The notes under the pieces were generated by a model. That model was given only the letters and a program-made list of their open reading frames with translations. It searched no databases and was not told the origin of the DNA. 64,000 nt of DNA, from positions 310,001-374,000 of the forward strand of contig JAXBDG010000012.1 of the NCBI GenBank assembly GCA_036320915.1. Reading direction: 5' to 3'. The number at the start of each line of letters is the position of its first letter. The stretch's first letter is position 1. The position numbers and the translations under genes are program-made. This DNA comes from Linnemannia elongata. Lineage: Eukaryota > Mortierellomycota > Mortierellomycetes > Mortierellales > Mortierellaceae. Below, in pieces: positions 10,491 to 21,044 of the stretch.

Positions 10491-12397
10491 AAAACTCCGG
10501 TCCCATCACTCGCAAGAGAAGGAGGTCTGCGAAGCTCCAACAAATTTTATTTAACAATAGCCCTACAAAGAGATAGGAGCATTGACAAGGTTTTTTGTAC
10601 GCGTGCCACGACTAGAGCATGACGTTTTTCTCCTTGCGCTAACAGACCCATATAGAACTGAGGACTGAAAGAGGTCTTATTTTTCCCTGATCGTTACAAC
10701 TAAAGAAGGTTATTTTTTCCTTCCATTACACAATACCAAGGTTATTTTACCTTACATTATCAATTGCCCACTACGCTCACTCTCATGGTTCAAAAAACTT
10801 AGCGGGGAGCTGTGTTGCGGTACGGGGTTTTTTATTTCTATTTTACCACGTCTTTTTATTTAACGAAGAAGTGTTGCCAGCGACCATATCACCACATGGC
10901 AGATGGTCGCTGCTCAACTACCACCTCCGTGATTATTTATAAAAATTATCGTCTCCGTGATTATTTGCCACCTATGTGATTAGCTATCACCTCCGTGGTT
11001 AAATATCACTCCAGTGGTGTAAAACAATAAAACAACTCTTTTCTTCTCGTTGACTCAAGCCCCATACTTCTCAGTATAAGGCTTAGCCGTCCTCTTTGAC
11101 AAGTGAACAAAGCATCGCCAACTAGTCTCGAATCCATCCCTTTACTTACTGGAGCCATAGGAATGACCAACGTGGCCTGGAATTCTAATTGATGCAAAGA
11201 GTGGAAGAGCCGCCATCGAAGGATCAAAAAAGCAATGTTGCTATAAACGCATGGCTGCCACAAGCCAGTTATCATTCGTTGCTCCCCTTCCATCATTTTT
11301 TTTTGTCTATCCCTTCCTGTCCCTTCTCTAACATTGTTTTCTTTCTACCTCTCCTTAAATCTTTTGTCACTCCCTAACATGTTTTTTTCTATCTCCTTTT
11401 TTTTTTTTTTTTTTTTTTTTGTTTTCACTCCGCATCCCCTTTGTTGTACACCCCTTGTTCTTTTCGAAGAGAAAAAAAAAGCATAGCGCATGAACAAAGA
11501 AAAGGTGCATGGGAGCGTGCAAGGGCGCGAGCAGCTAATGAAAAGAAAGCAAACAGGACAATTATGGCAACAGCTTATGCTATTAATGACTCCATCTCAC
11601 TCCATTGGCCGCTAGAAACAAAGTCAGTGTAGCAATAAGCGTCTTTCATATGTGGAAGGACCGTGCGCTCTGCGAAAAAATCCTCTTAAACTCAGCCACG
11701 AGAAGTCGGTCTGTGAAGGTTTTTTAAATCATGACGGGTGGATACTGTAAGTTGGCTCAGCAAACATACCATGCCAAGTCATGTAAAGTCACGCAAGCAT
11801 AACAAAATAATAGATAATATTGTTCATGCAAGTCATGCAAATTCATGCAAGAACGTCCACATTTGTTATGCACCGATGGCGTGATGTAAAGAAAAGATGT
11901 TGGTGCGCATGATAAGGGTGAAGGAGTGCGAACAGCATCCCGCCCATCTTTTATTGTTCATGCAGCTAACCACATTTGCGTTTTGCATGATGCATGGTGT
12001 GTGTTCACGATGAGGTCAGAGACATCGAGAGGGTCATGAGAGGTCAATGAAAGGTACCTGGTACGGACCTAGGGTTCAGGGGTGAGGGAAATGCACTGTG
12101 TAGTTGTGCCAGTCGATGGGAGCAGAAGGGATGAGAAAGAGGAAAGGAGATGAGGTAATCTCGACTCACTGAAACAGACAGACACACGTTGAGAGTAACG
12201 CGTGGATTTTGCTTGCATCCTTTGGTTGCCTCGCCCTCTCTCCTGGCTGGCCAATCAGTGCTCTGCCCTTTTTCTTTTGCGCGTATATTTTCCTTTCGGA
12301 ATGTTCGCACGCGCGCCGTTCGTGGTGTTTCCTTTTGCCAACTGCCGTGTCGTGGCTCCTAGTTTTGAACGACCATGCTCGCCGCTCTGCGGTTTTG
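10491..12397 (+). other. Non-coding, decayed element flank
   Basis: Just after the pol fragment a purine run AGCGGGGAGC followed by TGTTGCGG (10801-10818) looks like a polypurine tract and the first bases of a 3' LTR. The motif ACCTCCGTGATTA recurs several times at 10921-11010. The second copy of the dispersed repeat lies at 11205-11280, and a run of about 20 T at 11400-11420. A CATGCAAG/CATGTAAAG short repeat lies at 11775-11860. No gene is supported. Confidence 0.5.
11175..11285 (+). repeat. Dispersed ~70-100 bp repeat, copy 2
   Basis: Direct-orientation partner of 4932-5035; see that entry for the shared motifs. Confidence 0.7.
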
Positions 12398-12689
12398 TGT
12401 CGCGTCATACGATACGATCGGTCGACTCTTAGAGTGATCGATCGACTCTTGGCACTTGGGCGCAGTTTGTCTTCGCCCAAGTAAACAATTAATTAGCATA
12501 GCCACGTAAAGATATATATATATAGTTTGTACCCAGATAGTTTAATCCTTACCTAGTAACTCGAATACACTTTGTCATAACACCTTGCCTCTCTCCCATT
12601 GAAAACCATCTTCCCCCACGCATCCCACTTCCAGCCTCTGCCTTGAGAAAGGTCAACCTCGCCTAGTGTCCTAGTCTTGATTCGCGACA
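12398..12689 (+). mobile_element. Solo LTR, 292 bp, perfect 5-bp target duplication
   Basis: Starts TGTCGCG and ends CGCGACA (7-bp terminal inverted repeat). It is flanked by TTTTG at 12393-12397 and 12690-12694. Internal landmarks match the LTR at 8266: two GATCG(G/A)TCGACTCTT motifs, TTCGCCCAAG, a TATATATATATA TATA-like stretch near 12513, and TTACCTAGTAACTCGAATA. It is the remnant of a full element lost by LTR-LTR recombination. Confidence 0.92.
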
Positions 12690-13003
12690 TTTTGTTTACA
12701 CAGAAAAAATATGCACATTATGCATGCACGGCAAACCACAGTCACGGGTCAAAGCAAGATGCAAAAAAGAGAAAGAAAGGAGATACGGTAGTTAAGGAGA
12801 ATCTGTTGTCCTTTGGATACTTTTTAGTATGTCATCTTGGAGCTCGCACGGCAAGTTGGCTTTATCAGAGGAAGAAAAAAGAAAAAAAAACTGCATGAAA
12901 AACACAACATGCAATGCATGCAACACAGGGGACAGGACTCTGACGCTCAGTGTCTTGAGGGTCAGGGGTTCTTGAAGCTCGGGTTGTTGGGAAGCGGCGA
13001 AGA

Positions 13004-13014
13004 CGTATATAAAG
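13004..13014 (+). promoter_or_regulatory. TATA box of the FG-GAP gene
   Basis: GTATATAAAGC about 105 bases before the ATG at 13113, followed by a CA/CT-rich leader typical of the expressed genes here. Confidence 0.55.
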
Positions 13015-13112
13015 CTCTGTCTGAAACTTTCTTTTGACGTCCACCACAAAACTCACCTATCCAAACAACTTTCTTACCTATACAACTCACCTACTCCTTA
13101 TCACCCAAGACC

Positions 13113-15266
13113 ATGGCACCAAATATTCCCCCAAGCAAGCCTTATCAAAAACACGTCTTTGCACACAGCACTGTCTTTCCCGCAGAAAACGATGGTGTTT
13201 ATTCGTTTGCTGATACCAATGGCGACGGCACTCAAGACCTTGTCTACATCAAGACCCGAAACACCAGCACCGGCAAGGTCGAGATCCACGTAGCCGACTA
13301 CGAATCCAAATTCCAGAAATCCACCATAACCATCAGAACTGTTTTCGACATTGATGACAACGGCACCTATCTGATGCAGGATCAGAACGGCGATGGCAAG
13401 GCCGACTTGGTCTACATCAAGACTCGAAACACTGCCGCTAAGACCGTTGAACTGCACGTCGCCGATGCCGCTTCCGGGTACCAGAAACTTGCCTTCCAGA
13501 CCGACATCTACTCGGGCAGCTATGAGGAAAATGCCGTCTGGACTATGTCTAGCAAAGGCGATCTTGTTTATATCAACTTTGGGGACTATGGTTTCAATCC
13601 CAGGATGATCCAATGTCTTGTTTTCACCAAGGAATCGGACTATCGACAACGCCTCCAGAATACCTTACCCCGCCTTGACACTGATGACAGCGGCACCTGG
13701 TGTATTGCTCCGACCTGCGATAGTGTGTGTCCCAACCTCTACTACATCAAACCCATGAATCCCTGGACTGGAAAGGTTGAGGTTCATGTGGACTATGAAA
13801 CCCACGGATCGAGCCAACTGACCAACCGCGGATGGAAGAGCCATGCGATCGAGCTTCCCCCCTCTCTGACCCCAAAGGAGAATGGACGATGGCTCATGGT
13901 GAACTTCACTCACCAGGAGCAGCCTGACCTGGCCTTCATCAAAACGAAGAACACCGTCTCTGGCAGGGTCGAGGTGCTCATCACTTCACCCCAAGAAGTC
14001 GTACCCCAGTCATACATTCACTCGTCGCGGAATGTGAGACTCGAGCCCAAAGCTCCCAATGTCCTACGAGCCGAATTGAAACGGAATGACAACTCATGGC
14101 GCGATGCCTCGATCAACCTCGACACGTTCCTTGGCAATATTGATGGTGTGTTTACCTGGGACAAGAAAGGCTTCCATGAATCGGCCCGCCAGATCTCACT
14201 TGATGGATCCCTGGTGAATGCCGAGCTCCGAAAGAAGGATGGCAGTTGGGTCCCGGCCAGCTTTGATCTTCAAGACAAGCTCATGAACAACAATGGTGTT
14301 TTCCGAGCAATCGACGTCCCGGTTTTCCTGGGGATTCCAAGTGAACATTTTGATGACTTTCTTAGTCATTTAAGTGCAGCTATGGATGATCCTAACTTTG
14401 AGATTCGACAAGTCGTGGGTCCGTCGGATGTAGCTGTAATTTCTCCAGAGCTTGCGGCGAAGATAGCGGAGGGCGCCCGCCTTCGCCCTACCGATATCCC
14501 CACCGGCGTTTTCCCCGACAATATATCTGTAATGATTCCTCAGGAGCTTATGGACACGGAGACAGCGAAGGTCATTGAGGGGAAACGACCAATCGGCCCT
14601 TTCCCTATCCCCACCGATCCTCTCCCTAACCCTTTCCCTTTGCCCATCGACCCTTTTTCCAATTTCGGAATGCATCCTCCAGGGATGATGGCGGCGAACA
14701 GCCCTGGGGGGAATGCAACGGTCGGCGATCTCCCCGATGTCCATATTAATGCCACGACTGATCCGGATGGCGTAACAGTCTTCCATGCCAACGCGGGTGT
14801 CAATAGCGGTGGCGTGATCTTCAAGACTTATACGGCCCAGGCCAAGGCCTCAGTTATCCATATTGGTCAGTCAAAAGGCAGGCCGATCAAGCAGGTCAAT
14901 GTTGACGTGCTCAGTATTGATACAAGCACCACTGTCGGAACCTATGTGGGCGCTGACGCGAATGTCAGTCTTTTGAAAGCAGAAGCAAGCATGTTTCAAG
15001 TGCAACTCGGGGTTGGCGTTGACACGGGTATCGGTATCAAGGACGATTCCCTTAGCGCGAAGGTGGGAGGCTTCGGCTTCTCAGTAGGGCGCGTGATGTC
15101 AATCGAGGTCTTCGGTAGTAGCTTTGGCGTAGACTTTGGCAAGGTCAAGGATGAAATTGTCGACGCCGCTGAAACGGTCGGTCATGAAATTGAAAAGGCT
15201 GCTGAGACGGTCGGTCGTGAAGTTAAAAAGAGCGTTGATACGTTCCTTGGTTGGTTTGGGTTGTAA
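13113..15266 (+). CDS. FG-GAP repeat / cyanovirin-like multidomain protein (717 aa)
   Basis: Single-exon gene. Residues 20-290 form repeated beta-propeller-like blades, two with Ca-binding DxNGDGxxD loops (34-42, 90-98), and a recurring VYIKTRNT...GKVE(I/L)HV strand pattern: FG-GAP/VCBS type. Residues about 299-401 read as a duplicated cyanovirin-N homology (CVNH) fold: LRAELKRNDNSW then INLDTFLGNIDGVFTW, repeated as NAELRKKDGSW then FDLQDKLMNNNGVF. A proline-rich linker follows (493-525). A Gly/Val/Ala-rich domain (555-675, ending FGFSVGR then FGSSFGVDFGK) and two 11-residue amphipathic repeats (AAETVG...) form the C-terminus. There is no N-terminal signal peptide, so export, if any, is non-classical. 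A carbohydrate-binding role is inferred from CVNH and FG-GAP; I cannot identify the C-terminal domain. The frame is intact despite transposon-rich surroundings. Confidence 0.85.
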   Translation: MAPNIPPSKPYQKHVFAHSTVFPAENDGVYSFADTNGDGTQDLVYIKTRNTSTGKVEIHVADYESKFQKSTITIRTVFDIDDNGTYLMQDQNGDGKADLVYIKTRNTAAKTVELHVADAASGYQKLAFQTDIYSGSYEENAVWTMSSKGDLVYINFGDYGFNPRMIQCLVFTKESDYRQRLQNTLPRLDTDDSGTWCIAPTCDSVCPNLYYIKPMNPWTGKVEVHVDYETHGSSQLTNRGWKSHAIELPPSLTPKENGRWLMVNFTHQEQPDLAFIKTKNTVSGRVEVLITSPQEVVPQSYIHSSRNVRLEPKAPNVLRAELKRNDNSWRDASINLDTFLGNIDGVFTWDKKGFHESARQISLDGSLVNAELRKKDGSWVPASFDLQDKLMNNNGVFRAIDVPVFLGIPSEHFDDFLSHLSAAMDDPNFEIRQVVGPSDVAVISPELAAKIAEGARLRPTDIPTGVFPDNISVMIPQELMDTETAKVIEGKRPIGPFPIPTDPLPNPFPLPIDPFSNFGMHPPGMMAANSPGGNATVGDLPDVHINATTDPDGVTVFHANAGVNSGGVIFKTYTAQAKASVIHIGQSKGRPIKQVNVDVLSIDTSTTVGTYVGADANVSLLKAEASMFQVQLGVGVDTGIGIKDDSLSAKVGGFGFSVGRVMSIEVFGSSFGVDFGKVKDEIVDAAETVGHEIEKAAETVGREVKKSVDTFLGWFGL

Positions 15267-15693
15267 GTGGTAGTGAGTCTTAGTTTACCATATTCGCTGC
15301 AGTTATTTTGCCTTTCACATAGGAATTTTTAATTGTGAAAAAATGAACTTTGTCAACAGTTCTCAGAATTGTTTCATCACCTCCCTTGAACTCGAGGAAA
15401 ACTCTTTTCTATGGCACTATGGTTTTCAAATCGATTAACAAAAATGGTCGCATAAATGCAATTTTTTGACCATTCTCTTTCTTTTTCCCAAACGATTCCA
15501 TCGACATGCCATCTCTTTATATCAAACATTATCCTTGGCCATTGCTGCATCATCGCCTCTAAATAGTTGTTCAGAAGGAATATGTTTGTTTATCCCCGTT
15601 GCTGGTTGTCACAGAGAAGGTCATCCTTTTTTTTTGGAACGTCAAAGTTTTAATCCGAAAACGGAAGACCAAAACGCGGCCATCCACGCAAGC

Positions 15694-18401
15694 ATGACAC
15701 GCCTTCCAAAAAAAAAGAACATTATACCTGGATCCCTCAGAACAGCCTTTCCTTATTGGTGCACTTATGCCACACAGAAATACACCGTGGCCGAGCTGAA
15801 GAGGAGGGAAGAGGAATGGATGAGCCGATATCTGGACCTTTTGTCTGTCGCTAGGCGTGGCGATGTTTCTACGATGCTGATCCTACCGAAATACAAGGAA
15901 TACAGGAGCCCAGTGGCCAAGAAGGTGGTGCCGGCGCATGTCAGAATTGAGCTCCTGGATATTTATCACTATCTGGTTGCCCGCTTCAAGGACACGGACA
16001 CTATTGTATCCTACAGTACCTTTGGCTCTTATATTGGGATCGACCTGGCCAAGCAAACCCTCGGTGAATGGCTCAAGAAGGAGGATTATTTTCGAAAGAC
16101 CGCCTTGCAACTGCCTGACACTGTGTTCTACTTTACCCAGAACAAGAACATCGCGGTGGAGACAGTTGTGGTCCAATGGTTGGAGGAGCAGAAAAGGCGC
16201 AATATTTCCGTCAGCGCCAAGATGATCAAGGATGCCGCCAAGCTCACATATACCGTGCTTCAAGACTGGTTCGAGATAGAGAAGGGCGGTATTGAAGTTA
16301 ATCCGTCCTTTTGCGCGTCTGTCGCGAACCTAGACTGGGCAGACAGGGCAGACGGAGATAGACCTCTCAGTACTAGGAAGCAGGGCCAGGCAGGACAAAG
16401 GCAGGACAAAGGTAGGGTAAATGGAGCAGGAATCAGAGGTGGTTTTCAAGGTGTTGACAGAGTGTTATTTAGGGCAAGGTTACAGGGTAGGGATCGGGTT
16501 CAGGGTGGTGACAAAGTATATTCGAGTTACTAAGTGGGGATTAAACTATCTGGATACTGACTATATATAAGTATGATTGTGGCTATGTTAATTAATTATT
16601 TACTTGGGCGAAGACAGCTGCGCCCGAGTTTGCCTGATCGCACCAAGAGTCGACCGATCGTGTTGTACGACGCGACATAATCATAACAAGAGTCGACAGT
16701 CATGATCTGACTATGGTATAGGACGCGACAGCGTCCTGGTTTGATGGTTTCAAGAAACGCCACAACATCACGTACTGCCAACTTCGTGGAGAGGCCGGTT
16801 CTGTCGACATGGACGCCATCAAACCCGAACTTGGTGAGATCACCCAAATTTGTTCGGAGTACCACCCCGACAACATATACAACTGTGATGAGACCGGTCT
16901 CTATTTAAAGGCCTAACTGAATTCAAAGTCGTACACCGTGGGAGGAGACGATGTGGGGGGCAAAGCGAGTCGTGCATGTCGAGTTTCCCTCTTGGTATGC
17001 GCTAATGCCTCGGGTACATCTATTCGCAAGGCAGAGACAATGAGCTCGCTAAGGCTGTTGGTCCTAGGTATGGATGATGGCAATACATTTTTTTCTTTGC
17101 TTCCACATATTTTCATATGCACCTAATTTGATAATCAGTTAATCGTATGTTTCTATCTCGCCATTATTAGCCAAGAATTTTGCGAGATGTGTGCAGGACC
17201 AAGCCTTGGACAGGATGAACATCAGGATTACGTCCAAGGGATGGATGAATCGCTACGTATTCATGGAGTGGCTGACGTTGTTCGACGATGAACTCACCGA
17301 GCCGTCCCTCCTCCTTCTCGACTCTTGTCCCGCACACAATAACATCGATATGCGCGACCCGGAAAATAACATTCCTTGGAGGCATCTCCGTATCCTGCGA
17401 CTATCCAAGAACTCAACCTCAGTTACCCAGCCCCTCGATGCCGGAGTTTTTAGTGTTTTCAAACGAGCTTTCCTGGAAATGCTCAGCCAGGAAACATGCA
17501 TTATCATAAACTACGACAACGCCAAGGCAATCAGTAATGGCCATGCTTGGTCACTCCTCCCCTACGCTTGGAACAAAGTCAAGGCATCGACAATCCGCAA
17601 TTGCTTCGCTCACGTACCAGTCATTCCGGAGTGGATGCGAGAGGACCTGCGAAGACGACGATCCTACTCGGAAGAACAGCTTGAGTTGACCGAGTACTCA
17701 CTTCGCAACAACTACAAGGATAAGGAGACAGCATACTTTCAACACTTGATAGCCAAAGCAGGAGTCGACAATAACTGGAATCTCAAGATGATCGGAGAGA
17801 AGGATGCCCAAGAGATAGCTGATCTCGAGCTGTCACTGCAACCTGTGCGCAATGACGATCAAGAGGAGGCTCCGCATCTTGTTGTTCATGAAGACGAGGA
17901 GGAGGAGGAGCTTTGCCACCCCAACGTAGCGGTGCGAGGACCGGCGATGACGATCCAGTCAGCTCCCCTATTGCTGCAGAGGATTTGCTAGGAGCCAGTG
18001 ATTATTGGAGGGACTTAACTGGAGGACGCGAATTGATTGATCCCAAGGTGATGATTGACGCCAGGAATGCAATGTCAAATACGACTGACGAAGTCGAGCT
18101 GGAGCTTCGACGTGTCCTCAAGAAGGCGACGCGTCTAGCTACTATTTTGAAGAGAAAAAGACTGACTGTCGCGCAAAGCGGAGGAGGCGACGTAGAAGAG
18201 ACCAACCAGTGCCCCGAGGGAGAGGAGCGTGGTGCAGGCGATGAAGGAGATACGGACGGTGAGGGAGAATATTATCGCGACCTTTACAAACGCAGCCTAA
18301 GTGAGGATCGTAGCGATAGACAGGAAGACAGTGAGCAGGAACACGACGAGGAGAGCAACATTCACGATAGCCAAGTCCACTATGTCGATTGCAATTTTTG
18401 A
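15694..18401 (+). pseudogene. Broken pogo/Tigger-type transposase (CENP-B HTH + DDE_1)
   Basis: Likely start is ATG 15694 (MTRLPKKKN). An N-terminal psq-like helix-turn-helix (about residues 65-125, ending LGEWLKKEDYFRK) and a CENP-B-type HTH (VETVVVQWLEEQKRR then VSAKMIKDAAK) are followed by the DDE_1 endonuclease: YNCDETGLYLKA at about 16880, LLLLDSCPAHNN at about 17320, and TSVTQPLDAGV at about 17430. An intron is probable at 17068-17170 (GTATGG...TTAG). It is inactive: a solo LTR splits it at 16320-16730, a TAA follows GLYLKA in frame near 16914, and a 1-base frame change occurs near 17905 before an acidic C-terminal tail ending at 18401. These elements normally mobilise into TA sites. 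I did not find convincing terminal inverted repeats. Confidence 0.85.
16320..16730 (-). mobile_element. Solo LTR inserted in the transposase, GCGTC target duplication
   Basis: Minus-oriented LTR of the TGTCGCG family, flanked by GCGTC at 16315-16319 and 16731-16735. Joining the flanks with one target copy continues the transposase reading frame (FCAS then WFDGFKKRHN) without a break. It is 411 bp against 292 bp for the copy at 12398. The extra length includes a repeated LTR start (TGTCGCG again at 16677 on the minus strand) and a small GGCAGGACAAA array near 16390-16415. Confidence 0.92.
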
Positions 18402-18502
18402 TAGCTCTTTTTTTTTTGATGAACGGACGGGCGCAACGGCAAGTCATGTGACTGAATATTTCATTTTTATTGAATGCAAATCGATTCAAAAAAATAAAAA
18501 TG

Positions 18503-18540
18503 TTATCCGGACGCTTACATATGGGGGGTCGTCCGGATAA
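18503..18540. repeat. Short perfect hairpin after the transposase
   Basis: TTATCCGGAC at 18503-18512 and its exact reverse complement GTCCGGATAA at 18531-18540, 18-base loop. It could be a terminator-like hairpin or an element end. Confidence 0.7.
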
Positions 18541-18779
18541 AAAAAAATTGGCGGGTACCTTATCTGTTGTACCTTGTCTACAGAGCAAACAGGGGACAGA
18601 ACCCGCTAAAGAAAAGGAGAAAGGGAGATGTTGGCGAGAATCGTTTTGATGAGGTGCGCCGAGTAGAAGAAGGGGAGGGTGGTGGGGAAAAGTGAGAGTG
18701 GGAGAGAGAGCGAGTGGCTAATAGCCCTCTTGTCAACTCTCGATCACTGAATCCACGATCACCAGCCATCTCTTTCTTG

Positions 18780-19130
18780 ATTACGTTTACCCTTGTTTCT
18801 CTTGATCCTTGTCTCTTTTCCATGCACCCTCTCTTTCCCTGATTCCTTTCTCTTTTCTATCTACATCCGTGTCTCTTGATCCCTTTCTTTTCACTGTCAA
18901 CGTTCGCTTCTCTTGATCCCTTTCTTTTTTCTGTCTACGTTCGTTTCTCTTACCATCCGCCCTCGCTTCCATTGATCCCTTTCACCCTCTCTTCCCCTGA
19001 TCCTCAATTCACCCTCTCTTCTCTTAATCTCTTCCAATCGCCCTCTTTTCTTTTAATCCCTTTCTTTTTTTCGTCGACTGTTGTCTCCCTTGATCTTTTC
19101 TTCCTCCTTGTTTCCGGCTGTTCTTCACGC
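18780..19130 (+). repeat. Degenerate pyrimidine minisatellite, ~35-40 bp unit
   Basis: Repeated TCTCTTGATCCCTTTCTTTT blocks with CTGTCTACGTTCG spacers, seven or eight imperfect copies. Frames across it are Ser/Phe/Leu-rich artefacts. Confidence 0.7.
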
Positions 19131-19449
19131 TTGTTGCAACTGTTCCTTTTTGTCACATACACTCTTTGTTTTTTTTGTACTTTTTTTGTTCATTTAATTG
19201 TCGCCTGTACTTTTTTTTGTTCTTTTGATTCCCCGTTCGATTACATTCAGCATGCCATTTGTGGACAACAGTGCCTTACAGCACTTCAAACACGAATGAG
19301 CAAGTTGGCCATTTGCAGCCAAATTCACTAGGGCGACAAGATCTACTTTTTGCGTTTGTCTCTAGAGGAGTATCGGTCATGCCGACCTTTCTACTGTTCA
19401 CTGGTCGCAGGAGGAGAATGGACAGAGGCTGTCACAACGGCCTCAGGAT

Positions 19450-20358
19450 TTAATCCACTCAAGGATTCCTTGCAAACACCCCCAAAGATGATGGTGAGCT
19501 GGAAGAGTTCTTGATACACGTTCCATCAGCGGCAGGATATAATGAGGGCGAGGGAACTGTTCGTGTGGTCTGTTGTCGGTTCCATTCGAGGTTGACAGAT
19601 GCGGTGAGAAGACTTCATGACTTTTTTCGTGACCACCTCCAACCAGGACTTTTCCTTGAAGGAGGTTGATTGCCGAGTTTGCGCTGGGAAGAGTCACAGT
19701 TTCTTGCGCCTCTATGGTATACACGGCCCTGCGGAGACCAAGGTACATTCGAGCATTGGGAGTTCGCCCTGTGCTGTCAACGTTGGAGCTAACAGACATA
19801 ATGACTATGTATCGGTCGGCCGGCTTCACCGAGTACGTGGGAGTATGTGGGCTTGTCAGCAGACAGGGGGATCCTATTAGGTCTGGAAGGATCGATCAAA
19901 TCGCTGACGGACGCGCGGCTGTTGTACGGGGGTGTTGGGGGTTCTTGAAGAACCATAACCCCTGTTTGCTGGCTACTTGCAAGATCGGTTTGTTTTTTCA
20001 CCGAGGCCGATCCGGCTGCTGGAGAATTTGCTGCAGCAGGTTATCAAGGCTTTCACCCTGGTTATCAGCCCACTGCTCCGACAGAGCCAGTATCATACCT
20101 ACTTCCAGCCGATGACGTTGGCCCTTATGAGGTTGGGCCATGGATGGATATCATGGGAGAGGTTGTTGGTGTGGAAGGCAACTTTTCATTTTTCTTTCTT
20201 TTTGACAATAGTATCAATGCTGACATATGCTCGGCGGAGCAGATAAAAGATAATTTATACTCACCAACAGACTTGAAGAATGAGAATGGAAGTTATGAGA
20301 GACGCAAAGCGGGCGGTCGAGAAACGCCGCCTCAAAGAGCCCGCATGTCCTCTCAGTA
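19450..20358 (+). pseudogene. Relic of an unidentified protein, three frames
   Basis: Coding-like segments follow one another in shifting frames on the plus strand: an acidic block (about 19470-19670: DDGELEEFLIHV, RLHDFFRDHLQPGLF), then 19666-19940 (FALGRVTVSCASMVYTAL, LSTLELTDIMTMYRSAGF), then a Gly/Tyr/Pro block (about 20010-20175: GYQGFHPGYQPTAPTEP), then a basic tail ending near 20358. Amino-acid composition and continuity suggest one former gene with at least two frame changes. I do not recognise it. A structural protein from a mobile element or an integrated virus-like sequence is possible but unproven. Confidence 0.35.
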
Positions 20359-20446
20359 GCAGTCACTTTGGCGATGAACAAGGATGGACTTACCCGGATT
20401 TTTGCTTACTGCTGTAGAAATGAATAGCGAAAGATCCATCGTGTTG

Positions 20447-20492
20447 GCAAAAAAAAAATAAAAAATAAAAAATAAAAAATAAAAAAATAAAA
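20447..20492 (+). repeat. (AAAAAAT)n microsatellite
   Basis: A-rich tract of 6-8 A separated by single T over about 45 bases. Confidence 0.9.
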
Positions 20493-21044
20493 AATGTGCG
20501 ATCCGAGGCCCAGACCTGTCGCCTCTATCTCCTTCACAGACTAATGACAAATGATCAGCAATTCAAATTCACATATAAAAGGCCTGGATACACATCAACA
20601 AATGCAGGAAGATGCACGTAATCACATACGCACATACGCACATACAAGCGCTCAGACATTGTGGAGCGTGATATTAAAACTGGGGAGAGGAAATGGTGAA
20701 TAAAGATATGACTATTACCCTTAATGAAGATGAGGAGAGTAAAAAGAGTGGTCCAGCCACCGACATGCAACATGGAGTACCAATCAAATCCATCCTCCAA
20801 AGCCCTATGGTCGGCAACACGAATTGAAACTAAACTGTACAAGTAAGAACTAAAGGGATGGAACTTGTGGTCAGGGCAGATTTCTTTTTCTCCGACCTCT
20901 GTCTCTGTCTTGCTCTCTTTCTTTCCTCATCCCTTACTCTTGACGACCTTCACTGTCTCTTTATTTAACATTCTCCATCTTATGCCAACAACTCTTACCA
21001 CTCTCACTTATCCAACTTGACCTCAACAACAGCAGCAACAAAAA

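Noticed and set aside
13101..13649. 182-codon antisense frame under the FG-GAP gene
   Set aside because: Shadow of a codon-biased sense gene with clear domain repeats.
16660..16677. Alternative LTR boundary at the second TGTCGCG
   Set aside because: Only the outer boundary at 16730 gives a perfect target duplication and restores the transposase frame.
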